Origin: an uncultured Collinsella sp.
GTDB lineage: Bacteria; Actinomycetota; Coriobacteriia; Coriobacteriales; Coriobacteriaceae
Assembly (NCBI GenBank): GCA_900542125.1
Contig: UQMO01000013.1
Coordinates: 1-44,087 of the forward strand
Reading direction: 5' to 3'
DNA length: 44,087 bases
A program made the translations under genes and the position numbers. Below are positions 35,714 to 44,054 of the stretch, in pieces. The notes beneath the pieces were generated by a model, which saw nothing but the letters and a program-made list of their open reading frames with translations, ran no database searches and was not told the DNA's origin. The number at the start of each line of letters is the position of its first letter. The first letter of the stretch is position 1.

Positions 35714-36197
35714 TGCGCACCAGCTCCTTGAACTCTCTGGGGCAGGCCGAGAAGACCTTGCAGGTCACATCGACCTGGGCCGCCACCACGTACTTCTTGT
35801 CGGGGGTCGAGTCGTAGCCCGCGTCGCTCATGCGCGGAATCGCGCAGTCGACCGCGCCGCCGAGAGTCGCGTCGGCGGCGATGCCGTAGCAAAGCGAGTT
35901 GACCCAGCGCTGCACGCTCTCGCGCGCGACGTCGAACTTGGCGTGCGTGGCGAACAGGTAGACGTGCAGTGTGAACTGCTTGGCGTACTCGGCGCTCGTG
36001 GCCCCGCCCGTCGTGCTGTCCATGTCGGCCAGCGGGTCGCACCACGCGAGGAACGGCGGGCGCTTCGGCGGGATGTGGTCGTGGACCTCGGGCACCTTGC
36101 CGCCGTCGCCGTACATGGCCAGCGCGCCCTCGGACAGCACGAGCGACGCGCGCTCGAACAGGGCCGTGGCGGCCTCGGCGTAGGGCATGGCGATCAC
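35697..36197 (-). CDS. Tail terminator/minor tail protein
   Basis: This protein of about 166 residues contains MPYAEAATALFERASLVLSE and FTLHVYLFATHAKFDVARES, resembling phage tail terminator or minor capsid proteins of about 130-170 residues that cap the tail before joining. A GTG at 36197 overlaps the previous stop by four bases; an ATG at 36188 is the alternative. Its position between the connector and the major tail gene supports the role. Confidence 0.6.
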   Translation of the reverse strand: MIAMPYAEAATALFERASLVLSEGALAMYGDGGKVPEVHDHIPPKRPPFLAWCDPLADMDSTTGGATSAEYAKQFTLHVYLFATHAKFDVARESVQRWVNSLCYGIAADATLGGAVDCAIPRMSDAGYDSTPDKKYVVAAQVDVTCKVFSACPREFKELVRNASRG

Positions 36198-36931
36198 ATG
36201 ACCACCGCCCTGCACCGGCCGAACTGCTCTATGGCGGCATCGACCTCCGGCAGGCCCGTCGCGCCGTCGCGCCCGGCGAGCGTGTAGCGGATGAAGCCCG
36301 CGTCGGTGGCCTCGCCCGTGGCCCTCTCGGGCGTGGCCGACGGCCGCAGGTAGTAGGCCGCGAGCCGCAGGACGGCCTCGCTCACGCGCTCCGGCACCTC
36401 GGTGAGGCCGTAGCGGTAGCGGATGGTCGCGCGCCCCTCGGGGCCGACCGCCTGGCAGTCGCTCACGAGCGACCAGCCGGGGGTGAGGACCTCGGCCACG
36501 TCGTTGTGGTCGAGCCAGACGAAGCCGCCGCCGAAGGTCTCCGTGACGCCCATCTGCTGCACGAAGCTGCGCCTCGCGTTGCGCTCGAACGTCTCGGTGG
36601 CCGCCTGCCGCGCGGCCCAGAACTCCTCCTCGGTCACGTCGGAGAAGTCGTCGGTGTCGTCCATGCCCTTTAGCTGCTCGAGCCTGAAGTAGTGGCGCGT
36701 GACCACCGCGAGGAACGTGGTGAACAGCAGGTCGTCCCCGCTGTACCAGTTGATTCGCACGGAATCGGGGGCCGCGATGCGCGGGAGCTTCAGCTTTCTG
36801 TCCTCGAGCCTGTACTCGATGGACGTTCCGCTGCCCAAAAGGAGGGCCGCGCGGTCGGGCGCGGCCTCCGTCTCAAGTGTCAGCTCGTCCGTGTAGGCGA
36901 CGCGCAGCGTGCTGTAGGGCTGGACGAGCAC
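36194..36931 (-). CDS. Head-tail connector/adaptor protein
   Basis: This 245-residue protein starts at a GTG (36929-36931) that follows GAGGAG. The sequence MLVQPYSTLRVAYTDELTLE is followed by an all-helical part (DVTEEEFWAARQAATETFERNARR) like gp6/gp15-type connectors. Upstream in the same frame the ORF continues through the capsid gene in a shadow frame, so the GTG start is preferred. Its place after the capsid gene fits a connector. Confidence 0.6.
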   Translation of the reverse strand: MLVQPYSTLRVAYTDELTLETEAAPDRAALLLGSGTSIEYRLEDRKLKLPRIAAPDSVRINWYSGDDLLFTTFLAVVTRHYFRLEQLKGMDDTDDFSDVTEEEFWAARQAATETFERNARRSFVQQMGVTETFGGGFVWLDHNDVAEVLTPGWSLVSDCQAVGPEGRATIRYRYGLTEVPERVSEAVLRLAAYYLRPSATPERATGEATDAGFIRYTLAGRDGATGLPEVDAAIEQFGRCRAVVM

Positions 36932-36933
36932 CG

Positions 36934-37200
36934 CTACTCCTCCTCGTCGTCGTAGAGGTCGGCCTCGAGGAGCGCCAGAAGCTCTTCCTTCTTGGCCGCC
37001 TTGGGGTACTCGATGCCCTCGGCGTCGAGCTTGGCCTTGATCTCCTTGACGGTGAGGTCCTCGGCCTGCGGCTCGGGGGCCTTCACGGCCTCGATGGCGA
37101 GGCCGCGTCGCACGGCCTCGTCTGTGGACATGACTTCGCCCTCGAAGGCGACCAGGTGGCCGTCGCGCACGACGCGCTTGGGTGAGGTGTAGGTCTCCAT
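36934..37200 (-). CDS. HeH/LEM-domain phage protein
   Basis: This 88-residue protein ends in a HeH/LEM-like helix-turn-helix (DLTVKEIKAKLDAEGIEYP, then KAAKKEELLALLE), a fold seen in small proteins between capsid and connector genes. The N-terminal part carries SPKRVVRDGHLVAFEGEV. Its role in virion assembly is unknown. It stops two bases before the next start. Confidence 0.7.
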   Translation of the reverse strand: METYTSPKRVVRDGHLVAFEGEVMSTDEAVRRGLAIEAVKAPEPQAEDLTVKEIKAKLDAEGIEYPKAAKKEELLALLEADLYDDEEE

Positions 37201-37209
37201 GGCTCCCCC

Positions 37210-38313
37210 CTACGCCGCTGCGGTGTCGAGGTTCGTCTTGGAGGCGTAGCAGAAGGCGTCGGGGTAGCGGACCTGCAGCGCCTTGGTGTGCTCGGCACGG
37301 ATGCACAGCTCGTTGTGGATGAACTGGTCGTTGACGCGGTCGACGTCGACCGTGGTGCCGTGGATGGAGCGGCGCTCGGCTGCGTAGGAGTCGTACACGA
37401 GCAGGCCGTCGCAGTTCGGGTCTTCCACGACCTTCATGCCCCAGAGCACGTCGCCGGTGATGGACTGGTACAGGCCGGTCTCGGTCTTGTACAGGTCGAT
37501 TTCCTGCTTGATGATCGGGGAGACAAGCACGTGGGTCGGGACGCGCTTGGCGGTCAGCATGACCTTGGTGCGCATCTTGCGGATTGCCTCGTAGTACAGG
37601 CCGCCGACGTGCTCCTCGAACTCGAGGATGCCGGTGGTGTTCTTGATGCCGACGATGCCGGTGGAGTTGTTGCCGCCGAACATGTGGTCGTCGGTGACGC
37701 TGTTCAGGTCGAGCAGGAGGTCGTGCTGGATGATGCTCGAAAGCTCGTCGTAGTCCTTGAGCGTGTCCTCGGAGACGGGGACGTATCCGGCGATGGTCTC
37801 CTTGTTGGCCACGGCGTCCTTGTAGGAGTACAGGACCTTGGCCTTGGCTGCGGAGGTGCCGTCGACCACGCCGCCCCATGTGGCGGGCATGCCCGTCTGC
37901 GTGGAGCGCTGCTTGTAGGTGACGGAGCCGGTGGCGGGGGTCTCGCGCAGCGTGTCGGCGAAGCTGCCGAACAGGCTGTCGGGCTTCGGGTCGAGGGTCA
38001 GCTCGATCTCGGTGGGCGCGCCGACGGTGACGACGGTGGCCTCGTTCTTGAAGCCACGGTAGAGGCCTCGGAACTCGTCGCGCGGGCCGAGGATGCGCTC
38101 GGCGAAGGACGCCTTGGGCGTGGGGACCTTGGGGGCGGGCGCGTTGCGGGCGGCGTCCTCCTCCTCGATGACGTGCTCGAGGGTCAGGTCGAGCTGCTGA
38201 ATCTGGCCCTCGATGATGAGGGCCTTGTTCTGGTCGCCGGAATCGGCGGCCTTGTGCTGCTCCTCGGCGAGGCGGCTGCGCTCCTGCCAGAGCTGCTTGG
38301 AATTGAGCGGCAT
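37210..38313 (-). CDS. HK97-type major capsid protein
   Basis: This 367-residue protein has an N-terminal helical scaffold-like region (about 1-70: LIIEGQIQQLDLTLEHVIEE) that the adjacent protease is expected to remove, followed by the HK97 fold (GYVPVSEDTLKDYDELSSII, THVLVSPIIKQEIDLYK, AFCYASKTNL). The gene follows the protease by two bases. A candidate phage promoter motif lies 63 bp upstream, inside the protease gene. Confidence 0.92.
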   Translation of the reverse strand: MPLNSKQLWQERSRLAEEQHKAADSGDQNKALIIEGQIQQLDLTLEHVIEEEDAARNAPAPKVPTPKASFAERILGPRDEFRGLYRGFKNEATVVTVGAPTEIELTLDPKPDSLFGSFADTLRETPATGSVTYKQRSTQTGMPATWGGVVDGTSAAKAKVLYSYKDAVANKETIAGYVPVSEDTLKDYDELSSIIQHDLLLDLNSVTDDHMFGGNNSTGIVGIKNTTGILEFEEHVGGLYYEAIRKMRTKVMLTAKRVPTHVLVSPIIKQEIDLYKTETGLYQSITGDVLWGMKVVEDPNCDGLLVYDSYAAERRSIHGTTVDVDRVNDQFIHNELCIRAEHTKALQVRYPDAFCYASKTNLDTAAA

Positions 38314-38315
38314 GC

Positions 38316-39002
38316 TTACTCCTTACGGTAGACGTGGTTGCCGAGGAGGACGAAGCCCTCCTCGCTCCGGGCGACTGTATCCACGGCGTGAGATTTTTCG
38401 ATTGCGTCGGTGGGCGCGTGCTTGAAGCGGCCCATGAGCGTGCGGTCGAGCGCGTCGGCCACGCGCTTCTCGGTGGCCACCTTCTCGTCGACGAGACCGA
38501 GTTCGAGCGCCTCGTCGGCCGTGTACCACGTCTCCTCGTCCATGGCCTTCTTGACGTCGGCCAGCTCCATGCCGGAGCGCGCGGAGATGATTCCGGCGAT
38601 GGTGGAGTCGAGCGCGGCGAGCTGCGCGACGACGTCGGCCAGCTCCTGCGCGTTGCCCTGCGCGTAGGTCCATGCGTCGTGGATCATCAGCTGGGCGAAG
38701 CTGCTCATGACGACCTTGTCGGCCATCATGGCGATATAGGAGGCCGCCGATGCGGCGATGCCGTCGATGTGCGCCGTGGTCTCGCCCTTGTAGCGTTGGA
38801 TGGCCGAGGCGATGGCGAAGCCCTCGTAGACGTCGCCGCCCAGGGAGTCGATGCGGATGTCGACGGGCTTGCCCTTCAGGCCGTCCAGCTCCTTGGCGAA
38901 GTTCTTGGCCGTGTTGGACTCCTCGGAGGACCAGAAGTCACTGCCGATGGTGCCGTAGAGGTACACGGTGGCCTTCTCGGCCTCATTCTTGATTCGGAAC
39001 AT
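38316..39002 (-). CDS. ClpP-like phage prohead protease
   Basis: This 228-residue protein has the ClpP fold: RIDSLGGDVYEG, GIAASAASYIAMMADKV with the Ser nucleophile (about residue 85), and MIHDAW with the His (108). It matures the capsid by cutting the scaffold-like N-terminus. The start overlaps the portal stop by 20 bp. The C-terminal IEKSHAVDTVAR resembles IEKYHAEDTFAR of the reverse transcriptase, which reflects a shared DNA element. Confidence 0.9.
   Translation of the reverse strand: MFRIKNEAEKATVYLYGTIGSDFWSSEESNTAKNFAKELDGLKGKPVDIRIDSLGGDVYEGFAIASAIQRYKGETTAHIDGIAASAASYIAMMADKVVMSSFAQLMIHDAWTYAQGNAQELADVVAQLAALDSTIAGIISARSGMELADVKKAMDEETWYTADEALELGLVDEKVATEKRVADALDRTLMGRFKHAPTDAIEKSHAVDTVARSEEGFVLLGNHVYRKE
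38377..38396 (-). promoter_or_regulatory. Candidate phage late promoter/activator site (copy upstream of capsid)
   Basis: Minus-strand AAATCTCACGCCGTGGATAC lies inside the 3' end of the protease gene, 63 bp before the capsid start. The surrounding 43 nt match the copy in the reverse transcriptase gene at 36 positions. Confidence 0.5.
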
Positions 39003-40248
39003 TCGTTGCCCCTTTCTGGGTGCCGTCGGCGGTGCCGTTCGGCTTGTCAGCGTTGAATACGTTCACGGTGCCGTCGTCGTTCACGGTGCCGTAGTTGAGC
39101 GGGAACAGCGGCTGGTCGACGCCCTCGACCGGCTCCATATCCTCGAGGTCGCGCACGTCCGCGCGGGTGATTGCGCCGAAGTAGCCGAGCTCGCGGTAAT
39201 ACTGCGTGCGGGCCGCGTCGTCTCCGCGCATCAGGCCGTTCAGCTTGAACTTGGCCTTGGTGTTGCGCTGGTAGCAGGCGTCGAGGACGGGCTGTAGCGC
39301 CATCTCGAGGTCGCGCACGTCCGGCGTGATGGTGTCGGTCACGTAGTCGATTCGCATCTGCTGGCCGCCGTTGTACGTGGCCCCCTCGCTGTCGTAGACC
39401 TTCCACGGGGGCACGTTGCAGGCGCGGCAGACCTGATGGAGCACCCATTTCTGCTGCTCGATGACGGATGCGTCCTTCATCGTCTGCTGGTCCGTCACCC
39501 ACTTGGCCCCGTAGCCGAAGATGGGCGCGCGTCCCGCCTCCTTGACGCCGCTCTTGGCGTCCACGGCCTCGCGGAGGGCCTTCAGGTCCTTCTCGTCCAT
39601 GCGGCCCTCGGGCACCTCGACGTGGCCGAGCTGGTGGTTTCCGTTGTGGAGCATGGAGCGGTAGAAGCGCTCGAGGTCGATGGACAGGCCGATCTCCTCG
39701 GCCGCGAGGCGCGCGAGGGAGATGCCCCTCACGCCGTCCTTGGTCATGTGCGTGGAGATGTTCACCACTTCGTCTGGGTAGTACCACCCGGCGGGCACGT
39801 GGTCGTCACCGGGGGAGACGTAGTAGCGCGTGCGCCTGCCCCTGGGCGCGTACTTGTCGTAGTCGTGCATCACGCTGGCCGTGATGGGCCAGATCGCCAC
39901 CGGCTTGCCCTTGAACCACTCGACGTACCAGTAGGCGTTGCCGAAGGTGTCGCGGCGCAGCACGGTCCAGTCCATGAGCTTCGCGGCGGTCATCTCCTCG
40001 TTGGCCATGCCGTTTAGAATCTTGGCCAGCGGGTGGTTGTCGAGCCGCTTGTGGCCGTCGCGCCCGGCCTGCATCACCGAGAACGGGAGGCTGGCCATGC
40101 TGCGCGCCTTGGTCTGCTCGCGGGCGGCGAAGTCGATGGACATGAGCGCGCCGTATCCGTGCGGCGTGGCGAAGCCCGGCGGCATCGTGACGTGCACGAC
40201 GTCCTGCACCGGCTCCCTCTTGTAGAACATGTCGTAGAAACGTCCCAT
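38983..40248 (-). CDS. HK97-type portal protein
   Basis: This 421-residue protein starts MGRFYDMFYKREPVQDVVHV. It contains NPLAKILNGMANEEMTAA, VLHQVCRACNVPPWKVYD and MALQPVLDACYQRNTKAKF, which are typical HK97-family portal patterns. The portal forms the dodecameric DNA entry ring. The start is the ATG at 40248, with AAAGGGG upstream. The C-terminal tail is short and polar. Confidence 0.92.
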   Translation of the reverse strand: MGRFYDMFYKREPVQDVVHVTMPPGFATPHGYGALMSIDFAAREQTKARSMASLPFSVMQAGRDGHKRLDNHPLAKILNGMANEEMTAAKLMDWTVLRRDTFGNAYWYVEWFKGKPVAIWPITASVMHDYDKYAPRGRRTRYYVSPGDDHVPAGWYYPDEVVNISTHMTKDGVRGISLARLAAEEIGLSIDLERFYRSMLHNGNHQLGHVEVPEGRMDEKDLKALREAVDAKSGVKEAGRAPIFGYGAKWVTDQQTMKDASVIEQQKWVLHQVCRACNVPPWKVYDSEGATYNGGQQMRIDYVTDTITPDVRDLEMALQPVLDACYQRNTKAKFKLNGLMRGDDAARTQYYRELGYFGAITRADVRDLEDMEPVEGVDQPLFPLNYGTVNDDGTVNVFNADKPNGTADGTQKGATNVPNQE

Positions 40249-40273
40249 ACGTCCCCTTTCTGTCGGGGGCATC

Positions 40274-40292
40274 GTATGGGCCGCGTGAGATT
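40274..40292 (-). promoter_or_regulatory. Candidate phage late promoter/activator site (copy upstream of portal)
   Basis: Minus-strand AATCTCACGCGGCCCATAC overlaps the terminase stop codon and ends 25 bp before the portal start. The leader up to the ATG also resembles that of the methyltransferase (GCTAA, TCTCACG, then AAGGGGACG). Confidence 0.5.
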
Positions 40293-41763
40293 AGCTGACG
40301 GGCACGTAGGACTCCGTGCCGCTCACCAGCTTGTCGTATGCGAGGGCCGCGATGGCCAGCGCGATGGCCGCGTCGATTTTGGACTTCTTGGAGTCCTTGC
40401 CGAAGCGCATACCGTACGGCTCGCGCACCATCTCGACGGTGTTGGCCAGATGCGCGCGGAGCTTTGGGCACCCGCGCAGGCGCAGCTCCCCGGCCTTGAC
40501 CTCGTTCACGACGATTGATGTGGCCTGGCACATCGTCGCGTTGTTCTGCGGGAACGAGACCGTCTCGATTCCGTACACGTCGCGCAGGCGCGAGTTCATG
40601 ACGATCAGGCGGTTTGGGTCGATTCCCACGACCTGCGGCCAGTGCTCCGAGCACAGCCCGGCGATGAGCTGGGTTATCTGCTCGAAGTCGTAGTGGCCCG
40701 TCTCCTCGTCCGGGGTGTCGAACACCCACTCCTTGGTGAGGCAGACGGTCTTCCCCTTCTTTGTTTTGCGCTTCTGGTACGCCACTATTGCGAAACTGTC
40801 GCCCGCCGTTGCGCCGTCGATGCCGAGCGTCCACGGCTTGCCGAAGTCGAACCTGTTGGTGCCGCGCTCGCAGCGGTCGAGCTGCGGTGCCTTGAAGACC
40901 GAGTAGGCGTCGTTGTCCTTCGGGAATCGGTTGGCCGTGTAGCGCTCGAACTGGCGGTCGGATGCGGCCATGCCCCTCTGGTCCTCGATGCTCTCCCAGT
41001 TGACCCACGAGGCCACCATGATCTTCTCCCAGTCGGCGCGCTTCTCGATGTCGTCGTCATCGTCGAGGCCCAGCCAGTACAGGTACATGCCGGGGTCTCG
41101 GCGCGCCTTGTCGCTGTACATCTCCCAGAGGAAACCCTCACGCTTGTCTCCGGCCGTGGTGATTCCCACGGTGAGCGGGTTCCACAGGACCTTCTGGCCC
41201 TTGACCCCGGCGTCCCAGACCTTCGAGTCCGGGTAGGTGTGCAGCTCGTCGAATATCAGGAAGTTGAAGTGCCACGACTCCAGCGCGTCCGCCGTGTTCG
41301 GCAGAATCATGATTTTCGCGTTGGTCTCCTTGTGCGTGATGATGTTCTTGCCGATGTCCCACTGCTCGCGCCACGTCGGGTTGAGCTTGATCATCGTGCA
41401 GATTTTCTCGTAGACGTTGCGAATCTGGTCCTTCGACGACGCCACCATTCCGTACTGGCCGTTGTGGACCGGCTCCATGGTGGCCACGGTGAGGAGTATT
41501 CCGGCGCACGTCTCGGACTTGCCGTAGCCCGAGGGCAGGCCGATGATGGCGCGGCGGTACTTTCGCTTGAAGCCTCTGGCGGTCATCTTGCCCGAGGCGA
41601 AGAGCGGTTTCCAGATATTCTCGCGCTGGAACTCCTCCAGATAGAATGGCTGCGCGTAGTAGGAGTCGTTGGCGACGTGGCGGCACATCGAGGTGAAGCA
41701 GCGCTCGTAGTCGCGCGCCATGATGAGGCCCTCGCGCGTGTAGCTAGTCGGCGTCCGATACAT
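40291..41763 (-). CDS. Terminase large subunit
   Basis: This 490-residue packaging motor has a Walker A motif (GLPSGYGKS, residues 75-83), Walker B with catalytic acid (FLIFDELH, 168-175) and, in the nuclease half, LGIDGATAGDSFAIV and VVGIDPNRL, with SKIDAAIALAIAA at the end supplying a further acid. It belongs to the Terminase_1 group of HK97-like phages. The ATG has GGAGG upstream and overlaps the small subunit by 20 bp. Confidence 0.95.
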   Translation of the reverse strand: MYRTPTSYTREGLIMARDYERCFTSMCRHVANDSYYAQPFYLEEFQRENIWKPLFASGKMTARGFKRKYRRAIIGLPSGYGKSETCAGILLTVATMEPVHNGQYGMVASSKDQIRNVYEKICTMIKLNPTWREQWDIGKNIITHKETNAKIMILPNTADALESWHFNFLIFDELHTYPDSKVWDAGVKGQKVLWNPLTVGITTAGDKREGFLWEMYSDKARRDPGMYLYWLGLDDDDDIEKRADWEKIMVASWVNWESIEDQRGMAASDRQFERYTANRFPKDNDAYSVFKAPQLDRCERGTNRFDFGKPWTLGIDGATAGDSFAIVAYQKRKTKKGKTVCLTKEWVFDTPDEETGHYDFEQITQLIAGLCSEHWPQVVGIDPNRLIVMNSRLRDVYGIETVSFPQNNATMCQATSIVVNEVKAGELRLRGCPKLRAHLANTVEMVREPYGMRFGKDSKKSKIDAAIALAIAALAYDKLVSGTESYVPVS

Positions 41764-42289
41764 CGACTACCTCCGCTGGCAGCTCGTATGCTGCGTCGAT
41801 TGAGCGGAACATGGACGCCGTGTCCGCTGCGGTCTTGACCGTCGTTGCGTCCATGAGGCCGATGCGCGAGCGCGCGAGCGGCGACAGGCCGAGCATGTCG
41901 GAAAGGGCGCGAATCTCGCTCGATGCCTCCTTGAGGATTGTCAGTGCCGGGTTCTTGCGCACGAGCGGGACCTCCCTCCCATCCGGTGTCTTATAGGGCT
42001 TCACGCCGATCTTGTCGAAGATGTTTATGCGGCCGTCCTCGCTGTGGATGGCCTGCTGCGCCTGCTCGGCCACGGCGTGCCAGTAGGTGAGGAGGCGCAG
42101 GGTCGGTATGTCCTGCTCGGAGAAGTTGTTCACCGGCGGGCACAGCCACGCCCATATCTCGCTCTGGACGGGGTCGATGGCGATGTCCTCGGGCATGAGG
42201 ACTCCGGCGGCGTCGGTCTTCGCCGCAAGGCCGTATGCGTCGGTTATCCCGCGCCTGATGGCGTCGTGTTTCGGCTTGGCACCCTTCAC
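41744..42289 (-). CDS. Terminase small subunit, P27 family
   Basis: This 181-residue protein starts MKGAKPKHDAIRRGITDAYG. It contains NPALTILKEASSEIRALSDM followed by LGLSPLARSRIGL, the signature end of P27-family small terminases. It recognises phage DNA for packaging. It overlaps the preceding gene by four bases (ATGA). Confidence 0.92.
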   Translation of the reverse strand: MKGAKPKHDAIRRGITDAYGLAAKTDAAGVLMPEDIAIDPVQSEIWAWLCPPVNNFSEQDIPTLRLLTYWHAVAEQAQQAIHSEDGRINIFDKIGVKPYKTPDGREVPLVRKNPALTILKEASSEIRALSDMLGLSPLARSRIGLMDATTVKTAADTASMFRSIDAAYELPAEVVDVSDAD

Positions 42290-42585
42290 AGGCCCTCACC
42301 CCGCAGCGCGTCCTCCATCTTCTTTGCGGCCTTCTTCAGGGACAGGCACAGCGGGGCGGCGGTCATGAGGGATGCGCGGGACATGTCCGAGGCCGCGACG
42401 TGCGCGCGCTGGATTACCTCGAGCACCTCGTCGTCGCTCATGGCGGCGTTGGGTGCCGGAGGCTGAAGCTCGCCTTGGTAGGCGTAGACCCTATATGCGT
42501 GGCTGCGGCACGTCGAGCAACAGAAGCGGGCGGTGCTCCTCTTCGCCTGGAACTCGCGCCCGCATGACTCGCATCTCTTTATCAA
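42286..42585 (-). CDS. Small zinc-ribbon protein
   Basis: This 99-residue protein starts (TTG) MIKRCESCGREF, and C-x2-C and C-x2-C (CESC ... CCSTC) form a treble-clef or ribbon zinc site like those in HNH-type or recombination-associated phage proteins. No HNH catalytic motif is seen. The TTG overlaps the methyltransferase stop, and GGGGGAAG precedes it. Its position right before terminase hints at a role in packaging or DNA handling. Confidence 0.6.
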   Translation of the reverse strand: MIKRCESCGREFQAKRSTARFCCSTCRSHAYRVYAYQGELQPPAPNAAMSDDEVLEVIQRAHVAASDMSRASLMTAAPLCLSLKKAAKKMEDALRGEGL

Positions 42586-43913
42586 ACTTCCCCCGTTTCG
42601 AGGACCGCCTCGCGGCCCGTCATGTTCTCCCATCTCGTTATGATCACGTCGCAGTAGTGCGGGTCTAGCTCCATGCACAGGCACCTGCGGCCCATCTGCT
42701 CGGCCGCTATCACGGATGTACCGCTACCGCCGAACGGGTCGAGCACCGTCTCGCCCTTGCGGCTCGAGTTGCGCATCTGGTATGCGAACAGCTTTACCGG
42801 CTTCATGGTCGGGTGGTCCTCGTTGCGCGACGGCTTGTCGTAGTGGAGCACGTCCGTCGCCACGCTGTCGCCCGACATCGCCTCGACCATCTCGATGAGC
42901 TCTGCCTTGCTTATCTTGTGCGGGTCTTTGCCGAGGTCCTCGTAGACCGTCGACTCGGAGCGGCTGTCTGTGAAGTAGTGCGCTGCTCCGGGTTTCCATC
43001 CATAGAGGCATCCCTCGTGACGCCACTGGTAGTCCTGATGGCCGAGTACGAATGTGTTCTTGACCCATATAAGCATCTGCTTGCACATGATTCCGGCGCG
43101 CGCGAGGGCCGAGGCGAACGCTGGCATGTGCATCACCGCGAGCCACGTGTAGACCGCGCCGCCTTCCTTCAGATGGGGCACGGCCGCGTTCAGCGCTGTG
43201 TGCAGGAACTCCTCGAATTGCTTCTCGTCTTCGAACTCGTCGTTGTCGATTACGAGGCCGTCCGTTCTGCGCTGGAGCTGTTTTTTCTCCGATGGCCTCA
43301 TGTGCTGGCCGAGCGCGACGTTATAGGGCGGGTCGGTCAAGATCATGTCCGCGAGACCCCCCCCGCATAGCTTCTCGACGTCTTCAGGGCATGTCGAGTC
43401 ACCGCACATCACGCGGTGGTTTCCCAAAACGAAGACGTCGCCGCGCTTTGCCCTGCAGATGGTGACCTCCGGCTCGGGGTCGTCCTCCTCCACGGCGCTT
43501 AGGCCGTCCGGCTCGAGTTCCTCGGAGAAGCCGAAGTCGCCCATGTCAAATTCGTCCGCGAGGACGTCCAGCTCGTAGGCGAGAAGGTCCTCGTCCCACC
43601 CGGTCATCATGGTCGTCTGGTTGTCGACGAGCGTGAGCGCGCGCCTCTGGGCATCGCTTAGGTCGTCGCACGCGACGCACGGAACCTTCTTCATCCCAAG
43701 GTTCTTCGCTGCGGTAATTCGCGCGTGCCCGGCCACGACCTCCGGCAGGCCGTCCGCGTTTCGCCAGACGATAACGGGGTTTCTGAAGCCGAACTCCTTG
43801 ATTGAGGCCTCGACGGCGTCTATCTGCTCCCTCGTGTGCTTCTTCGCGTTGTTCTCGTACGGAACGAGCGAGTCGATCTCGATTTCCTCGATTTTCAGTT
43901 CGTTTTCGCGCAT
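42582..43913 (-). CDS. ParB-domain fused to DNA methyltransferase (beta class)
   Basis: This 443-residue protein has a ParB/Srx-like nuclease domain at residues 8-115 (YENNAKKHTREQIDAVEASI, VVAGHARITAAKNLG) and a N4/N6-type methyltransferase at 155-440, with DPPY (194-197) before DPFGGSGTS (near residue 403). That is the beta-class order. It could modify phage DNA against host restriction or mark packaging sites. It lies at the head of the packaging genes. The specificity cannot be read from the sequence. Confidence 0.92.
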   Translation of the reverse strand: MRENELKIEEIEIDSLVPYENNAKKHTREQIDAVEASIKEFGFRNPVIVWRNADGLPEVVAGHARITAAKNLGMKKVPCVACDDLSDAQRRALTLVDNQTTMMTGWDEDLLAYELDVLADEFDMGDFGFSEELEPDGLSAVEEDDPEPEVTICRAKRGDVFVLGNHRVMCGDSTCPEDVEKLCGGGLADMILTDPPYNVALGQHMRPSEKKQLQRRTDGLVIDNDEFEDEKQFEEFLHTALNAAVPHLKEGGAVYTWLAVMHMPAFASALARAGIMCKQMLIWVKNTFVLGHQDYQWRHEGCLYGWKPGAAHYFTDSRSESTVYEDLGKDPHKISKAELIEMVEAMSGDSVATDVLHYDKPSRNEDHPTMKPVKLFAYQMRNSSRKGETVLDPFGGSGTSVIAAEQMGRRCLCMELDPHYCDVIITRWENMTGREAVLETGEV

Positions 43914-43948
43914 TGTCGCGTCCCCTTCCGGCGTGTCGTGATGGGGAG

Positions 43949-43970
43949 CATAGGCGTGCCGTGAGATTTA
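43949..43970 (-). promoter_or_regulatory. Candidate phage late promoter/activator site (copy upstream of methyltransferase)
   Basis: Minus-strand TAAATCTCACGGCACGCC followed by TATG ends 36 bp before the methyltransferase ATG. It is the fourth copy of the recurrent element, and the most divergent one after the TCACG core. Confidence 0.45.
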
Positions 43971-44000
43971 GCGTTGCATCGGTACCCCTCTTAGCGTTGC
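43968..44000. repeat. 10-bp direct repeat upstream of methyltransferase
   Basis: TTAGCGTTGC occurs at 43968-43977 and again at 43991-44000, with starts 23 bp apart, about two helical turns. The first copy abuts the candidate promoter element. Two direct sites at this spacing suggest binding of a dimeric regulator. No gene is seen between 43914 and 44054. Confidence 0.45.
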
Positions 44001-44054
44001 GCATGGCACCACCCCCCGGTCTCCAATTTCGTAGCGAAACGCGCGGGGTAGGGG

